A DNA stretch of 64,000 nt from Algoriphagus boritolerans DSM 17298 = JCM 18970 (lineage in GTDB: Bacteria; Bacteroidota; Bacteroidia; Cytophagales; Cyclobacteriaceae), in assembly GCF_900108085.1 (NCBI RefSeq), contig NZ_FNVR01000005.1:1-64000 (forward strand), in the 5' to 3' direction. Below are positions 15,177-23,226 of the stretch, one piece after another. The translations under genes were made by a program, and so were the position numbers. Each line of letters begins with the position of its first letter. Within the stretch, counting starts at the first letter, position 1. The notes beneath the pieces were generated by a model that saw nothing but the letters and a program-made list of their open reading frames with translations, had not been told where the DNA came from and made no database searches.

Positions 15177-17180
15177 ATGGAATTCACCGCCCCAAATGCC
15201 CAAAGATTAACTTTTGACCGGAAGAATTACTCGGATAAAACCCTCCTCAAACTCTACGAATCGCTGATCATGCCCCGTAGGATCGAGGAGAAAATGCTCA
15301 TTCTTCTTCGTCAGGGCAGAATTTCCAAATGGTTTAGCGGATGGGGACAGGAAGCCATTTCCATTGGCGCTGTCAACGCACTCGAATCTGATGAATTTAT
15401 TCTTCCTATGCACCGCAACCTGGGAATTTTTACCGGGCGAAATATGCCTTTGGAGCGGCTATTCGCACAATTTCAGGGAAAAAAGTCAGGCTTCACCAAA
15501 GGCCGAGACCGATCCTTCCACTTTGGCAGCATCGACCACCACATCGTCGGGATGATCTCACACCTTGGTCCTCAGCTGGCCATTGCGGATGGGATTGGTT
15601 TGGCGCATAAACTTTCTGAAGAAAAGAAAGTCACCTTGGTTTTTTCAGGTGATGGCGCGAGTTCGGAGGGAGATTTTCACGAAGGATTGAATGTGGCGGC
15701 AGTTTGGAAATTGCCGGTGATTTTTGTCGTGGAGCACAATGGCTATGGACTTTCCACGCCAAGCGAGGAGCAGTTTGCCTTCAAGTATTTCACCGAAAAA
15801 GGCCCCGGATATGGCATGGAGGCCGTTCGGGTACAGGGAAACAACGTGCTGGATGTCTATGATACTATTCTGAGACTGGCCCAAGATATCCGAGAAAACC
15901 CAAGACCGGTTTTGGTCGAGGCGATCACCTTCAGAATGCGTGGCCACGAGGAAGCTTCCGGCACGAAGTACGTTCCCAAGCACCTCAAGGAAGAATGGGC
16001 ACAACTCGATCCGGTGGACAATTACGAAGCCTATCTGGAATCTGTAGGCGTGCTCGATGCTGCAGCCAAAGAGAGCCTGAATAAAAATGTCAAAAAGGCG
16101 ATCAATGACGGGTTGGAAATTGCTTTTGCAGCCGAAGCCATCACGCCCAATCTGGAAGAAGAATTGGCAGATGTCTATACTCCTTTTTCCCAAAAAGTCA
16201 TCTCTCCAGCAGGACCGAATACGGAAAAGCGTTTTATCGATGCGATCAGCGACGGGCTGCGTCAATCGATGGAAAAGTACCCGAATCTGATTCTGATGGG
16301 TCAGGACATCGGAGAATATGGAGGAGTTTTCAAAATCACGGATGGCTTTAAGGCAAAATTTGGAGGAGATCGGGTGCGCAATACGCCGCTTTGCGAAAGC
16401 GCCATCATCGGTGCCGGACTGGGACTCTCCATCAAAGGCTACAAGGCCATGGTCGAGATGCAGTTTGCGGACTTTGTAAGCGTCGGTTTCAACCAAATCG
16501 TGAACAACCTGGCAAAAATCCACTACCGCTGGGGACAAAAAGCCGATGTGGTAATCAGAATGCCAACCGGCGCTGGATCGGCCGCAGGGCCGTTTCACTC
16601 CCAGTCCAACGAAGCTTGGTTTTTCCACACTCCCGGTCTGAAAATCGTCTATCCTTCTAATCCCCACGATGCGAAAGGTCTGCTCAATGCAGCTTTGGAA
16701 GACCCCAACCCTTACCTTTATTTCGAGCACAAAATGCTTTACCGTTCCATCTCAGGCCTTGTGCCTGACTGCTACTATACCGTGGAAGTGGGAAAGGCAG
16801 CTTTGGCACAAGAAGGAACCCAAGTCTCTATCATCACCTATGGCATGGGCGTGCATTGGGCGATCAAGGCCGTCGAGGAACTCAGGATTTCAGCAGATAT
16901 TTTGGACTTAAGAACGCTACTGCCTTGGGATCAAGAAGCAGTTGCGGCAACGGTGAAAAAGACCGGAAAAGTGATTTTCCTCCAAGAGGACACCTTGACC
17001 GGAGGAATCGGCGCAGAAATCTGTGCCTGGATTTCCGAGCATTGCTTCCGCTGGCTAGATGCCCCGGTGATGCGGGAAGGAAGTTTGGATACACCAGTTC
17101 CTTTTGCCCCCAGCTTGGAAAAGCAGTTTTTGCCGACAGAGCGATTCAAGGGAAAGTTGAAGGAGTTGATTGAATTTTGA
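15177..17180 (+). CDS. 2-oxoacid (branched-chain) dehydrogenase E1, fused alpha and beta subunits
   Basis: 667 residues joining both E1 subunits in one chain. The alpha half (about 1-330) has the thiamine-diphosphate motif starting GDGASSEGDFHEGLN near residue 157 and ending EHNGYG near 187. The beta half (about 345-667) begins KRFIDAISDGLRQSMEKYPN and has GQDIGEYGGVFK and a transketolase C-terminal domain. E1 decarboxylates a 2-oxoacid and passes the acyl group to lipoyl-E2. The fused form is common in Bacteroidota and usually annotated as branched-chain or pyruvate-type E1; the true substrate is uncertain. E2 and E3 are not nearby. Octamer arrays lie on both sides. Confidence 0.92.
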   Translation: MEFTAPNAQRLTFDRKNYSDKTLLKLYESLIMPRRIEEKMLILLRQGRISKWFSGWGQEAISIGAVNALESDEFILPMHRNLGIFTGRNMPLERLFAQFQGKKSGFTKGRDRSFHFGSIDHHIVGMISHLGPQLAIADGIGLAHKLSEEKKVTLVFSGDGASSEGDFHEGLNVAAVWKLPVIFVVEHNGYGLSTPSEEQFAFKYFTEKGPGYGMEAVRVQGNNVLDVYDTILRLAQDIRENPRPVLVEAITFRMRGHEEASGTKYVPKHLKEEWAQLDPVDNYEAYLESVGVLDAAAKESLNKNVKKAINDGLEIAFAAEAITPNLEEELADVYTPFSQKVISPAGPNTEKRFIDAISDGLRQSMEKYPNLILMGQDIGEYGGVFKITDGFKAKFGGDRVRNTPLCESAIIGAGLGLSIKGYKAMVEMQFADFVSVGFNQIVNNLAKIHYRWGQKADVVIRMPTGAGSAAGPFHSQSNEAWFFHTPGLKIVYPSNPHDAKGLLNAALEDPNPYLYFEHKMLYRSISGLVPDCYYTVEVGKAALAQEGTQVSIITYGMGVHWAIKAVEELRISADILDLRTLLPWDQEAVAATVKKTGKVIFLQEDTLTGGIGAEICAWISEHCFRWLDAPVMREGSLDTPVPFAPSLEKQFLPTERFKGKLKELIEF

Positions 17181-17208
17181 TTTGTTGATTGAAAAATTGG
17201 AAAATTCA

Positions 17209-17286
17209 GTTGGAAAGTTGTAAGGTTGAAAAGTGGCAAGGAAGCCCAGCTCTAAGTTAACAGCCCGTATTTCAAATCTCGTATTT
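17209..17286. repeat. 8-bp array (copy C) followed by 7-bp array
   Basis: 17209-17240: GTTGGAAA, GTTGTAAG, GTTGAAAA, GTGGCAAG. 17266-17286: CGTATTT, CAAATCT, CGTATTT. The composite element fills the gap between the E1 gene and the GNAT gene and ends 4 bases before the ATG. Confidence 0.75.
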
Positions 17287-17290
17287 CCCT

Positions 17291-17785
17291 ATGCAAATCC
17301 GCTCATTACAAAAAGAAGAACTCACCAAAGTCCAGTCCATCGCACACCGCACCTGGCCTTCAACTTTTAAAACTATTCTCAGCCCGGAGCAAATCGAGTA
17401 CATGCTGAATTGGATGTATTCGCTCAAAATGCTGGAATCACAACTGGAAAAAGGACATACTTTTTTGCTCACTGAGGAAAATGGGATTGAAATCGGGTTT
17501 GCAGGATATGAACTCAATTATTCAGAAGGTTCAAAAGCGAAGCTGCATAAAATCTACCTTCTTCCCGAAGCTCAGGGAAATGGCGCAGGAAAAGCATTGA
17601 TCCTGGAAGTGGCCGATCAGGCCAGAAAAGCCGATCAAAAAAGCCTGCTGCTGAATGTGAACAAATACAATCAAAAGGCCATCAACTTTTACCTCAAAAT
17701 GGGCTTTCAGGAAATCTACAAAGAAGTCATCGACATCGGAAATGGCTATGTCATGGACGATGTGGTGATGGAGTTGAAGCTTTGA
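17291..17785 (+). CDS. GNAT family N-acetyltransferase
   Basis: 164 residues, one GNAT domain. The acetyl-CoA-binding stretch is LHKIYLLPEAQGNGAGKALI (about residues 85-104), with the Q/R-x-x-G-x-G/A loop, and the C-terminal NVNKYNQKAINFYLKMGFQ block is typical. The pattern is closest to PaiA/spermidine-type acetyltransferases (TWPSTFKTILSPEQIEYMLNWMYS near the N-terminus), but the substrate is not determined. It follows the E1 gene in the same direction after 110 bp and converges with truA. Confidence 0.88.
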   Translation: MQIRSLQKEELTKVQSIAHRTWPSTFKTILSPEQIEYMLNWMYSLKMLESQLEKGHTFLLTEENGIEIGFAGYELNYSEGSKAKLHKIYLLPEAQGNGAGKALILEVADQARKADQKSLLLNVNKYNQKAINFYLKMGFQEIYKEVIDIGNGYVMDDVVMELKL

Positions 17786-17815
17786 TGACGGCAAACTTTC
17801 AAGGTCTTCGAGAAT

Positions 17816-18589
17816 TCAAAGGTTATCCAACACCGTCTCCCAGAGCACCAAGCCATTTGCGGAGGCAGTGGGTACAGGTTCCCAAGGTCCTTCTGGATTT
17901 GCCAATCTTTCTTTGATTTGATTTGAAGAAAAATACCAAATCGCATGGACCATTTTTCTGACTTGATGATAAAGGAAACCCGTTCCGGTCACTTCAAAGG
18001 AATAAGTTTTTTCGGGTGAAAAATCAGTAAAAAAAGTTTTTATCTCGAAGACTTTCGCTTCAAAAATTTCTCTTGTAAAATCCTTTTTGTCGCCCGAGAT
18101 CCTGCAAAAAACCCTGAAATCATGTTTTCCAACGAAAAGAGAGGCATTTTCCTGCATTCGTTCCAATGAGTTGATTTGGAAAGCTGAGGTCAAAAATGCC
18201 GATGCAAATGGATGAAAGGATTCGGAATCAGAGAAATAGTAACGATAGGTTTTTTGACTGACGGATTGAATCAAATTAAAATCCCGTGGGATTTCATGAA
18301 CAGCATTGAGTCGGATTTCTCCATTCAAATTCACATTCAAGGCTAATAAAATCGGCTCAAAATCCACTTCTTCACGAAGAAAAATCTGAACAAAACCCTG
18401 CCGACAACTCACTCCTGAATCGGTCCGACTCGATCCGATCAATCGGAAATCTTCATGACCCAACACAAATCGAAACACCCGCTCCAATTTCCCCTCCACG
18501 GTTGGTTGCCCTTTTTGCTTGGCCCAACCTTTGAATCTTGCGCCATAGTATGAAATGGAAAAGAGATAGGAATACGGTCGGGAACGCAT
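17816..18589 (-). CDS. truA: tRNA pseudouridine synthase A (TruA family)
   Basis: 257 residues. TruA makes pseudouridine at positions 38-40 of the tRNA anticodon arm. The catalytic Asp lies in GSSRTDSGVSCRQG (about residues 55-68), with the opening YSYLFSISYYGARFKGWAKQ and the C-terminal FEVTGTGFLYHQVRKMVHAIW block characteristic of the family. The motif reads RTDSGVS rather than the usual RTDAGVHA, a variant seen in some Bacteroidota TruA-like proteins, so strict TruA function is likely but not certain. It converges with the GNAT gene; 72 bp separate its start from the divergent secreted-protein gene. Confidence 0.87.
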   Translation of the reverse strand: MRSRPYSYLFSISYYGARFKGWAKQKGQPTVEGKLERVFRFVLGHEDFRLIGSSRTDSGVSCRQGFVQIFLREEVDFEPILLALNVNLNGEIRLNAVHEIPRDFNLIQSVSQKTYRYYFSDSESFHPFASAFLTSAFQINSLERMQENASLFVGKHDFRVFCRISGDKKDFTREIFEAKVFEIKTFFTDFSPEKTYSFEVTGTGFLYHQVRKMVHAIWYFSSNQIKERLANPEGPWEPVPTASANGLVLWETVLDNL

Positions 18590-18661
18590 AGTTGGAATTC
18601 AATATTGACAAATCCTTTGAAACCCTCAGCGGGTTGACTAAATTCAGGTAACCCAAAAATA

Positions 18662-19240
18662 ATGACCATGAAGCAACTTCTTAGCCTTTTGATGATTTTC
18701 GCCAGTTTTCAGGCAATTTCTCAAACTCAACCTTCCAAAGAAATCCAGATCAAACTGGCTGTACTAGCCGCTCCTGAGGATCAACGCGCCCATGCAACCG
18801 TGTATGCCTTTGATGGAACTTTGCTCAGAAAAGGAACAAATCAGACCATTTGTCTAGCCGATGACCCCTCCCGAGAGGGACTGAGCGTGTCTTGTTATCA
18901 CAGCAGTGCTCAGCCGTTTATGGAGCGGGGTTGGGCATTGCGAAAAGAAGGAAAAAATGCGGAGGAAATATTCAATATCCGAGAAGCTGAAGCAAAAGCG
19001 GGCAAACTCAAACTCCCCGATCAGGGAAGCTTGCTCAATGCCTTGACTGCTAAGCACGCCGATGTAAACTGGACCACAGGTGAAGCCAAAAACACCTATA
19101 CGCGCTCGGTCGTCTATATTCCTTGGGCTACTGCGGAAAGCACCGGATTGCCAATGAAGCCAGCCGGACCGGGTTTACCTTGGATTATGGATCCGGGAAC
19201 GCATCGAGCACATATCATGATCAATCCGGCGAGAGATTAA
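18662..19240 (+). CDS. Secreted protein of unknown function
   Basis: 192 residues with a Sec signal peptide (about 1-21, KQLLSLLMIFASFQAISQ). The start may be ATG 18662 or the ATG six bases later. The mature protein has two Cys (CLADDPSREGLSVSCYHSSA), a central charged region and a C-terminal stretch WATAESTGLPMKPAGPGLPW with GTHRAHIMINP at the end. I do not assign a family; the length and C-terminal HRAHIM motif suggest one conserved domain. Its last codons overlap the proposed start of the nucleotidyltransferase gene. Confidence 0.7.
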   Translation: MTMKQLLSLLMIFASFQAISQTQPSKEIQIKLAVLAAPEDQRAHATVYAFDGTLLRKGTNQTICLADDPSREGLSVSCYHSSAQPFMERGWALRKEGKNAEEIFNIREAEAKAGKLKLPDQGSLLNALTAKHADVNWTTGEAKNTYTRSVVYIPWATAESTGLPMKPAGPGLPWIMDPGTHRAHIMINPARD

Positions 19241-19484
19241 GGAGCTTTTTGAAAAGTATACGATCAAGGACTTGGCGATTTTTGGTTCCTACGCACGCAA
19301 AGAACAAAAAGAAGCGAGTGACCTGGATTTGATGGTCGAGTTTCATAGCCGTGTAGGTTCAGAGTTTATTGAATTGGCGGATGAACTGGATGAAATCCTT
19401 GGAATCAAAGTCGATTTGGTTTCCAAAAATGGAATCAAAGAGCGGTATTTTGAGCGGATTAAGGAGGATTTAATTTATGTCTAG
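19236..19484 (+). CDS. MntA-like minimal nucleotidyltransferase (antitoxin), start unclear
   Basis: About 82 residues. The motif IFGSYARKEQKEASDLDLMV (G-S-x-A-R ... S-D-x-D) and the later KVDLV Asp define the minimal nucleotidyltransferase fold of MntA antitoxins, which AMPylate the HEPN toxin HepT. No ATG exists between the upstream in-frame TGA (19218) and the motif: candidates are ATC 19224, ATT 19236 or TTG 19272, and only the first two keep the usual N-terminal helix (EIKELFEKYTIKDL). The 5' end may have been lost when the neighbouring gene came next to it. The HepT start ATG overlaps its stop region. Confidence 0.7.
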   Translation: MKELFEKYTIKDLAIFGSYARKEQKEASDLDLMVEFHSRVGSEFIELADELDEILGIKVDLVSKNGIKERYFERIKEDLIYV

Positions 19485-19518
19485 AAGGGACATTGAACTA
19501 CTTCTCTTGGACATGTGA
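19477..19518 (+). pseudogene. HepT (HEPN toxin) remnant, 13 codons
   Basis: The ATG at 19477 overlaps the MntA stop and reads MSRRDIELLLLDM before TGA. This is how HepT proteins typically start, and the overlap is the usual mntA-hepT spacing. No further HEPN sequence, including the Rx4-6H catalytic motif, is seen in any forward frame downstream, so the rest was deleted. Identification rests on 13 residues plus position. Confidence 0.65.
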
Positions 19519-19599
19519 GATGCTACTTTGGGAATTTTAGGATAAACATTGAAACCATCATTTTAATTTTATCAATTTCTGGATTAACGAAAATAGCAA

Positions 19600-19788
19600 G
19601 TGATTCTAAATGATTTAAATCCAAGTAAAAGCTGGGCGGCAACACTTCATCATGTTGAAGGTGTCCCAACTCAGGTTTACATATATCTCATTCTTTTCTG
19701 CATAGGGATTGGAATCTATGTTTCATTCTTAAAAAAAAGAAAAAAGGTTATACAAACAATCGATTACTTAAAATCGAATCCATTTTAA
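19600..19788 (+). CDS. Possible small membrane peptide or gene fragment
   Basis: A 62-residue frame opening at GTG with no ATG. It has one hydrophobic span (VYIYLILFCIGIGIYVSF) followed by KKRKK, then a soluble tail ending YLKSNPF. It could be the C-terminal remnant of a membrane protein left by the same deletion that removed hepT, or a real small protein. I do not recognise it. The 19519-19599 stretch upstream shows nothing. Confidence 0.3.
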   Translation: MILNDLNPSKSWAATLHHVEGVPTQVYIYLILFCIGIGIYVSFLKKRKKVIQTIDYLKSNPF

Positions 19789-19794
19789 AGTCAA

Positions 19795-19824
19795 TAAAAA
19801 ACCACCCCATTCCGAAGGTGGTTT
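19795..19824 (-). terminator. Terminator of the ilv-leu operon
   Basis: On the minus strand, just after leuB, AAACCACC pairs with GGTGGTTT around a 10-nt loop and is followed by six T. It closes the branched-chain amino acid operon. Confidence 0.85.
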
Positions 19825-19844
19825 CATTTTATCATCTAGAAATA

Positions 19845-20912
19845 TTATCCCAAAATCTTAGCAGCCAGCCAATCCCCCACTTCGGAGGTTTTGTAGGCTT
19901 TGCCGCCCTCGGCGATGTCTTCGGTCACGATTCCTTCTGCCAAAGAAAGATTGACCACATCGCTGATCAGTTTGGCTTCTTCGAATAGTCCAAAGGCATA
20001 ATCAAACATCATGGACGCAGAAAGCACCGTTCCAAGTGGGTTGGCGATGTCTTTGCCTGCTGCCTGAGGATACGAACCATGAATCGGTTCGAATAGCTTC
20101 ACTTTTGAACCCAAGGAAGCAGAAGGCATCAAGCCCATGGAACCGGAAATTACCGAAGCTTCGTCAGTCAGAATGTCACCAAAAAGGTTCTCGGTAATCA
20201 ACACGTCATAAGCTTTTGGCCACTGGATCAATCGCATCGCCACGGCATCCACGAATTCATATTCCACTTTGACATCCGGGTATTCAGGAGCTAATTCCTG
20301 TACGGTTTCTCTCCATAGTCTGGAAGTCGCCATTACGTTGGCTTTGTCCACGCAGGTCAGCAGCTTTCTTCTTTTTTGCGCAGCTTCAAAACCCATTCTA
20401 GCTAGGCGAACAATCTCCTCTTTGCTGTAAATATTTGTATCAAAGGCTTTGGTTCCTTGCTCGTTTCGGCCTCGTGGCTCACCAAAATAAATCCCTCCTG
20501 TCAATTCCCTGAAAAACACCAAATCCACGCCATCCACTCGGTCAAGCTTCAACGGTGACTTATCAACCAAGGAAGGAAAAGTGAAAGTGGGTCTAACATT
20601 GGCAAACAGGCCGAGTTTCTGGCGCATTCTAAGCAGTCCTTGTTCCGGTCGAACTTTGGCTTTGGGATCGTTGTCGTATTTCGGGTCGCCGATCGCTCCG
20701 AAAAGTACTGCATCAGAAGCGGCACAGATCTCGTGCGTGGAATCGGGATAAGGGTCTCCCGTGGCATCGATGGCACATGCACCGACAAGACCTTCTTTGA
20801 AGGTGATTTTATGACCGAATTTTTTCCCGATGGCATTGACTACTTTCACTGCCTGAGCAATTACTTCAGGGCCGATGCCGTCACCCGGCAACAGCGCGAT
20901 ATTCATTTCCAT
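19845..20912 (-). CDS. leuB: 3-isopropylmalate dehydrogenase
   Basis: 355 residues. LeuB oxidises and decarboxylates 3-isopropylmalate to 2-ketoisocaproate with NAD+ (third step of leucine synthesis), and acts on 3-methylmalate if the citramalate route runs. The start MEMNIALLPGDGIGPEV, the substrate-binding RMRQKLGLFANVRP, and the metal/NAD region ENLFGDILTDEASVISGSMG and EPIHGSYPQAAGKDIANP are all present. ATG 20906 is an alternative start. It overlaps the 3' end of the leuA2 gene by 32 nt and is the last gene of the operon. Confidence 0.95.
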   Translation of the reverse strand: MEMNIALLPGDGIGPEVIAQAVKVVNAIGKKFGHKITFKEGLVGACAIDATGDPYPDSTHEICAASDAVLFGAIGDPKYDNDPKAKVRPEQGLLRMRQKLGLFANVRPTFTFPSLVDKSPLKLDRVDGVDLVFFRELTGGIYFGEPRGRNEQGTKAFDTNIYSKEEIVRLARMGFEAAQKRRKLLTCVDKANVMATSRLWRETVQELAPEYPDVKVEYEFVDAVAMRLIQWPKAYDVLITENLFGDILTDEASVISGSMGLMPSASLGSKVKLFEPIHGSYPQAAGKDIANPLGTVLSASMMFDYAFGLFEEAKLISDVVNLSLAEGIVTEDIAEGGKAYKTSEVGDWLAAKILG

Positions 20913-22521
20913 AGTTCGTGGATTCTTTTTCTGGGTTTGAATTAAATGATTCGACGATGTTCAGCATTTTTTCCGTGGCCATCATCGCTGCCACAGTTTG
21001 GTCAGGGTCGAGCCCCTTGGTTTTGAATATTTTCCCATAATCCCAAGAGATCACCGTCTCTACAAAAGCATCGGTTTTTCCTCCGGGAGGAATGGATACA
21101 TGGTAATCAATCAGCTTGGGGAGTTCTTTTTTCAGGGATTTATAAATTTTCTTTACCGCACGCATGAAGGAATCATACTGTCCGTCACCGGTTGCTGTAG
21201 CATCGTAGGATTTGCCATGGACATTCAGTCGAAGTTGAACAGATGGCTTCAAACCCTTGGAATGGGTCATGTGATACCCTTCGATGAAGATATTTTTGGA
21301 GATCGAGTTGTTTTGCAATACATCAGAAATGATGTAAGGCAAATCTTCAGTAGTCACACGTTCCTTCTTATCGCCCAATTCAATGATCCGTTGGGTCACT
21401 CGGGTGAGTTCTTCTTTTTCAAGAGAAATTCCGAGTTCTTCCAAATTCTTAAGAATATTGGCTTTGCCAGAAGTTTTGCCCAAGGCATATTTCCGTTGAC
21501 GGCCAAATCGCTCAGGAAGCAGATCATTGAAATAGAGGTTCTTTTTATTGTCCCCGTCAGCGTGAATTCCAGCCGTTTGGGTAAAGACATTTTCACCGAC
21601 AACCGGCTTATTAGCCGGAATATGCTGTCCGGAAAACTGTTCAACCAACTTTGAAACGCGGAAAATCTTTTGCTCCTGGACTCCAATTTCAAAATCTGTA
21701 AAGTCCTTGATTACGGCGACTACGGATTCCAAAGGTGCATTTCCTGCCCGTTCGCCCAATCCGTTCACGGTTGTGTGAATACCGGATGCGCCATGAAGAA
21801 TGCCTTCCATGACATTGGCAACGGAAAGATCATAATCATTGTGGGCATGGAAATCGAAGTGAGTGGCCGGGAATTTCTCTACGATCAAATCCATGAAATT
21901 CCGAACTTCATCCGGAGAAAGCAATCCTAAGGTGTCAGGGAGCATGATACGCTTGACCGGCTGATGGGTCAAGAAATCGATCAAACTCAGCGTGTATTCG
22001 AGCGAATTTCGCATGCCGTTTGACCAATCTTCCAGGTAAACATTGACAGCAATTCCTTTTTCCTGAGCGTAGGAAATGCTGGTGGCAATTTCCTCAAAAT
22101 GCCGCTCTGGCGATTTTTTCAACTGGTGAACCAGATGGTTTAGCGAGCCTTTGGTCAGTAGGTTCATGACTTTTGCCCCAGCATCCAAAATCCAATTCAC
22201 AGAAACCGGCGTGTCTACAAAGCCCAAAACCTCCACCCGATCGAGATAGCCCTTTTGAGCTGCCCAAGTGGTAATTTTTTGAACTCCTTCCAATTCTCCC
22301 TCAGAAACCCGGGCAGAAGCAACTTCGATCCGGTCTACTTTGAGTTCTTCCAAAAGAAGCTTGGCAATTTGGAGCTTTTCCGAAGGCAAAAAGGAAACCC
22401 CTGAGGTCTGCTCACCATCTCTCAGCGTGGTATCCATGATTTCGATACGTTGCCTCTTCAAACCCTCCAAGGATTCGGCACCCTTGGAGGGTTTAACTGT
22501 ATGATTTCTATTTGCCTCCAT
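20881..22521 (-). CDS. LeuA-type synthase with regulatory domain, probably citramalate synthase (CimA-like)
   Basis: 546 residues from MEANRNHTVKPS; an in-frame ATG at 22551 would overlap leuD by 23 nt. The TIM-barrel opens [20 protein letters not shown] and has the metal motif HxH in FHAHNDYDLSVAN, then GIHADGDNKKNLYF and a C-terminal LeuA regulatory domain (HGKSYDATATGDGQYDSFMRAV). The first LeuA of the operon already covers 2-isopropylmalate synthase; this divergent paralogue more plausibly condenses pyruvate with acetyl-CoA to citramalate, giving 2-ketobutyrate for isoleucine via LeuCDB. No threonine dehydratase gene is in the operon, which fits. Substrate is inferred. A strong palindrome sits within its first codons. 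Confidence 0.8.
   Translation of the reverse strand: MEANRNHTVKPSKGAESLEGLKRQRIEIMDTTLRDGEQTSGVSFLPSEKLQIAKLLLEELKVDRIEVASARVSEGELEGVQKITTWAAQKGYLDRVEVLGFVDTPVSVNWILDAGAKVMNLLTKGSLNHLVHQLKKSPERHFEEIATSISYAQEKGIAVNVYLEDWSNGMRNSLEYTLSLIDFLTHQPVKRIMLPDTLGLLSPDEVRNFMDLIVEKFPATHFDFHAHNDYDLSVANVMEGILHGASGIHTTVNGLGERAGNAPLESVVAVIKDFTDFEIGVQEQKIFRVSKLVEQFSGQHIPANKPVVGENVFTQTAGIHADGDNKKNLYFNDLLPERFGRQRKYALGKTSGKANILKNLEELGISLEKEELTRVTQRIIELGDKKERVTTEDLPYIISDVLQNNSISKNIFIEGYHMTHSKGLKPSVQLRLNVHGKSYDATATGDGQYDSFMRAVKKIYKSLKKELPKLIDYHVSIPPGGKTDAFVETVISWDYGKIFKTKGLDPDQTVAAMMATEKMLNIVESFNSNPEKESTNYGNEYRAVAG
22460..22494 (-). repeat. 13-bp perfect palindrome inside the 5' end of the leuA2/cimA gene
   Basis: AAACCCTCCAAGG and CCTTGGAGGGTTT flank a 9-nt loop. 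In mRNA this gives a very stable hairpin starting about 27 nt after the ATG at 22521. It encodes part of the VKPSKGAESLEGLK segment, which is not conserved in LeuA proteins. Confidence 0.75.
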
Positions 22522-22528
22522 TTTTTCT

Positions 22529-23119
22529 TTATCTGGATGCTGCAAATGCATCGATTTCAGACGACATATTCAATAGGTAATCAATGTCATCGAAGCCATT
22601 TTGCATGTTGTCCTTTTTGTATTCGTTGATGTCAAAAGATTCAAACTCACCTGTTGTTAGAAGTTTAACCTTTTGCTCAGGGAGATTTACCTCGATTTCA
22701 GTTTTTGGATCAGCTTGGATTGCTGCAAACAGCTTATCCGCAAATTCCGCTGAAACTGTCACTGGAAGAACTCCGATATTCAGGCAGTTATTTTTGAAAA
22801 TATCAGCAAAGAAGCTGGAGACCACGCATCGGAACCCGTAATCGTAGATTGCCCAAACGGCATGCTCGCGACTGGAACCGGAACCGAAGTTCTTACCCGC
22901 TAACAGAATTTTACCGGAATAAGTCGGATCGTTCAAGACAAAATCTTTTTTTGGGTTGCCCTCTACATCGTATCTCCAATCACGGAAAAGGTTGTCACCG
23001 AAACCTTCCCGCTCGGTAGCTTTCAGGAATCGGGCAGGGATGATTTGGTCGGTGTCCACATTTTCAGTAGGCAAAGGCACTGCAGTACTACGTAGGATGG
23101 TGAATTTATCGTAAGCCAT
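22529..23119 (-). CDS. leuD: 3-isopropylmalate dehydratase small subunit
   Basis: 196 residues. LeuD forms with LeuC the isomerase that converts 2-isopropylmalate to 3-isopropylmalate (and citramalate to 3-methylmalate). The swivelling domain motif NFGSGSSREHAVWAI (about residues 76-90) and the opening ENVDTDQIIPARFL are diagnostic. It lies 107 bp after leuC, a gap that carries repeat copy D; the downstream synthase starts 7 bp after its stop. Confidence 0.95.
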   Translation of the reverse strand: MAYDKFTILRSTAVPLPTENVDTDQIIPARFLKATEREGFGDNLFRDWRYDVEGNPKKDFVLNDPTYSGKILLAGKNFGSGSSREHAVWAIYDYGFRCVVSSFFADIFKNNCLNIGVLPVTVSAEFADKLFAAIQADPKTEIEVNLPEQKVKLLTTGEFESFDINEYKKDNMQNGFDDIDYLLNMSSEIDAFAASR

Positions 23120-23136
23120 TTTTTCTTAGTTCAAAG

Positions 23137-23211
23137 GTGGTAAAGTTGGAAGGTGGTAAGGTGTGCCAAGCCAATTGCTTGACTCATAATCCTTACCCGC
23201 ATTTCGTATTT
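23137..23211. repeat. 8-bp array (copy D) followed by 7-bp doublet, inside the operon
   Basis: 23137-23160: GTGGTAAA, GTTGGAAG, GTGGTAAG. 23198-23211: CGCATTT, CGTATTT. It is in the leuC-leuD gap, so it is transcribed as part of the operon mRNA. Confidence 0.65.
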
Positions 23212-23226
23212 CCAACTTTGTGTTTT

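Noticed and set aside
15645..16730. 361-codon open frame opposite the E1 gene
   Set aside because: It lies antisense to a clearly conserved enzyme, and its product has the random Cys/His/Phe-rich look of a shadow frame.
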